A stretch of DNA of 64,000 bases from assembly GCF_020400605.1 (NCBI RefSeq), contig NZ_JAINRD010000006.1, forward strand, positions 310,001 to 374,000. The letters are read 5' to 3'. This DNA comes from Streptomyces aculeolatus. GTDB taxonomy: Bacteria > Actinomycetota > Actinomycetes > Streptomycetales > Streptomycetaceae. Shown here in pieces: positions 62,620-64,000 of this stretch. Made by a program: the position numbers and the translations under genes. The notes beneath the pieces were generated by a model, which was not told the origin of the DNA, searched no databases, and saw only the letters and a list, made by a program, of their open reading frames with translations. Position 1 is the first letter of the stretch; every line of letters starts with the position of its first letter.

Positions 62620-63582
62620 TCACCAGCTTGTGAGGACCGGCGGGCCCGGGGTGTACCGCCGCCAGCACTCGTTGAGGCGGACGAGGCGCACGGGCGCGGC
62701 GATGCCGCGGACCAAGGAGATCTGCGTACCGGCGAGATCGAACGTCACGGCGCCGGCGATCTTGTGGCCGGCAACGACGAGGATGGCGGGGCCGCCGTTG
62801 AGGCGCGCGTAGTGGATGGCCGGCGTGCCGCCGGTGAATCGCCGTTTCGCCGGTGTCGGCGCGAAGCCCGCCCGTGCGACGGCGGCGATGCGTTGCGGGG
62901 TGTCGTATCGCGACATCGTTTCGATCAGGCCGGCGCCGTCCGAGATCGCGGTCGCGTCGTCGGTGAGCAGCGCCACCAGCCGCTCCGTACGGCCCGAGGC
63001 GGCGGCGGTGAAGAACTCCTCGACGATCCGGCGGGCGGAAGCGGGATCGACCTCGGCGCCGCGGCGGCGCGCGGCGGTGACGCGGCCGCGGGCCCGGCGG
63101 AGATGCTGCTGGCTTGCGGACTCGGTGATGTCGAGGATTCCGGCGATCTCGGCGTGGCCGTAGGAGAAGGTCTCGTGCAGCAGGTAGACGGCCCGCTGGA
63201 CGGGTGACAGGCGTTCCATGAGGGTCAGCACGGCGAGGGACACCGATTCGCGCTGCTCGAACGTGTCGGCCGGGCCGAGCATCGGGTCGCCGTCGAGGAG
63301 AGGTTCGGGCATCCAGGTGCCCACGGTGCGTTCGCGACGGGTACGTGCGGAGCGGATCCGGTCGAGGCACAGGTTGGTGACGACCTTGGTCAGCCACGCC
63401 TCCGGCACCTCGATACGCCGCCGGTCGGCGGCCTGCCAGCGCAGGTACGCGTCCTGCACGACGTCCTCGGCGTCGGCGGCGGAGCCCAGCAGCCGGTAAG
63501 CCAGCGAGGCCAGCCGGTGCCGGCTGGCCTCGAATCGCCCGGTGTCGAAGCGATCGGTGGTGGTGTCGTCCACCTGCACCAC
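62620..63582 (-). CDS. sigJ: ECF41-type sigma factor with SnoaL-like tail
   Basis: A 320-residue ECF sigma factor. Sigma2 has DAEDVVQDAYLRWQ and VVTNLCLDRIRSAR. The linker contains the ECF41-like WMPEP. Sigma4 has LSPVQRAVYLLHETFSYGHAEIAGIL (read in parts). A SnoaL/NTF2-like C-terminal domain (about residues 190-320) has DGAG near its start, resembling the DGGGK motif of the ECF41 group, where the domain modulates sigma activity in place of an anti-sigma factor. GTG starts at 63582 or 63579. It follows the oxidoreductase with a one-base gap. The sigJ name is by analogy. Confidence 0.88.
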   Translation of the reverse strand: MVQVDDTTTDRFDTGRFEASRHRLASLAYRLLGSAADAEDVVQDAYLRWQAADRRRIEVPEAWLTKVVTNLCLDRIRSARTRRERTVGTWMPEPLLDGDPMLGPADTFEQRESVSLAVLTLMERLSPVQRAVYLLHETFSYGHAEIAGILDITESASQQHLRRARGRVTAARRRGAEVDPASARRIVEEFFTAAASGRTERLVALLTDDATAISDGAGLIETMSRYDTPQRIAAVARAGFAPTPAKRRFTGGTPAIHYARLNGGPAILVVAGHKIAGAVTFDLAGTQISLVRGIAAPVRLVRLNECWRRYTPGPPVLTSW

Positions 63583-63583
63583 C

Positions 63584-64000
63584 CTAGGCGGCCACGGGGG
63601 CGTCCTCGCCGGATGCGCCCCACGAGGGATCCGCCACGGCCTCTGGCGCGACGGTCGGCCGGTGCCTGCGCCTGGGCAGGCCGTATGTCGGGTGCACGGT
63701 GGCCCACAGGGAGACCCGGACGATACCCGCCTTGATCCGTGCGGCCTCCCGGCCGCCCATGTACGCCGGCTTCGCCCGCGCCTGTTCGTCGACCGGCTGC
63801 AGGATCCCGTCCCGCCGCCCGAGGCTGATGTGGTTGAAGGTGTGGGCCAGCTTGGTGAGCGGGATCCTGCGGCCGGTCAGGCGTCCGACGATCGCGTCGA
63901 TCGCCTGCCTGCCGGTGTAGCCGGCCGAACTGCAGGACATCGGCAGTGGCAGGCCGTTGTCACCGATGGCGCGGACGCTGTCCCCGACGGCGTAGACGTT
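63584..64000 (-). CDS. FAD/NAD(P)-dependent oxidoreductase, partial (NDH-2-like)
   Basis: The gene enters from beyond the window end and runs to the stop at 63584; 138 C-terminal codons are visible. NVYAVGDSVRAIG is the FAD-binding VGD motif, followed by LPMSCSSAGYTGRQAIDAIVG, typical of NADH-dehydrogenase-type flavoproteins. Any shorter CDS starting at the ATG near 63940 would be an artefact, since the frame is open to the edge. ECF41 sigma genes commonly sit beside such oxidoreductases, and this one directly precedes the sigma gene. Confidence 0.88.
   Translation of the reverse strand, partial: NVYAVGDSVRAIGDNGLPLPMSCSSAGYTGRQAIDAIVGRLTGRRIPLTKLAHTFNHISLGRRDGILQPVDEQARAKPAYMGGREAARIKAGIVRVSLWATVHPTYGLPRRRHRPTVAPEAVADPSWGASGEDAPVAA

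Noticed and set aside
63584..63940. A complete 118-residue gene starting near 63940
   Set aside because: The frame stays open to the window edge and encodes the conserved flavoprotein VGD motif, so it is the 3' part of a longer gene.

Overview
The window is high-GC actinobacterial chromosome, almost certainly from Streptomyces or a close relative. The signs are strong G/C bias at third codon positions, GTG starts, XRE/DUF397 pairs, a conservon-like cvnAB pair, rare TTA (bldA-type) codons, and the order kgd, histidine kinase/response regulator, spermidine-synthase-like gene, lon, which from memory resembles the SCO5281-SCO5285 region of S. coelicolor. I saw no rRNA, tRNA, CRISPR array, insertion sequence or prophage.

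Layout. 1-6.7 kb: a carbohydrate cluster with two cytoplasmic ThuA-family proteins, a LacI regulator and a very large secreted sugar dehydrogenase/PKD/CBM/ThuA/DUF1080 protein. 6.8-17.8 kb: small regulatory and envelope genes, including a leaderless HTH/Clp-N pair under twin palindromes, a Tat-exported SDR, a NarL-type two-component system, a phospholipase D protein, an XRE/DUF397/anti-sigma-like ATPase trio, an FN3 lipoprotein, and a DUF4097/PadR pair with a candidate operator.

17.9-30.2 kb is the most interesting region. Seven co-directional genes encode a Trypco1-like protein, a trypsin-like protease with a VMAP-C-like tail, a MoxR-type AAA+ ATPase, an SAV_2336-type vWA-like/TPR protein, a small RiPP-precursor-like peptide, an FxsB-type radical SAM/SPASM cyclophane maturase, and an FxsT-type TIR-like/NB-ARC/TPR protein. 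This combines the FxSxx-COOH RiPP module with the vWA-MoxR-trypsin NTP-dependent conflict module. The peptide does not end in FxSxx; it carries a Tyr-Phe-Asp-Asn element and an acidic tail. The FxsT gene has a TTA codon at Leu51, which suggests bldA-dependent timing.

30.2-41.7 kb: mostly core genes. These are 2-oxoglutarate decarboxylase/dehydrogenase (kgd), an OmpR two-component system, a spermidine-synthase-like protein, lon preceded by an HspR-type HAIR element, and a TTA-containing lipoprotein/secreted protein pair. 41.7-55.8 kb: GH25 lysozyme, MarR and OhrR-like regulators, an HSL-family hydrolase, a PP2C-like phosphatase, cvnA-cvnB without cvnC/cvnD, an NlpC/P60 protein whose catalytic Cys is Ser, an AurF-like oxygenase/TetR operon, and an FtsW/RodA-PBP pair. 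55.8-64 kb: glutamine amidotransferase-like protein, HxlR with a divergent quinone oxidoreductase, VOC protein, MFS exporter, PhzF-like protein, and an ECF41-like sigma factor behind an FAD oxidoreductase cut by the window end.

All family names come from reading motifs in the sequence; no database search was possible.
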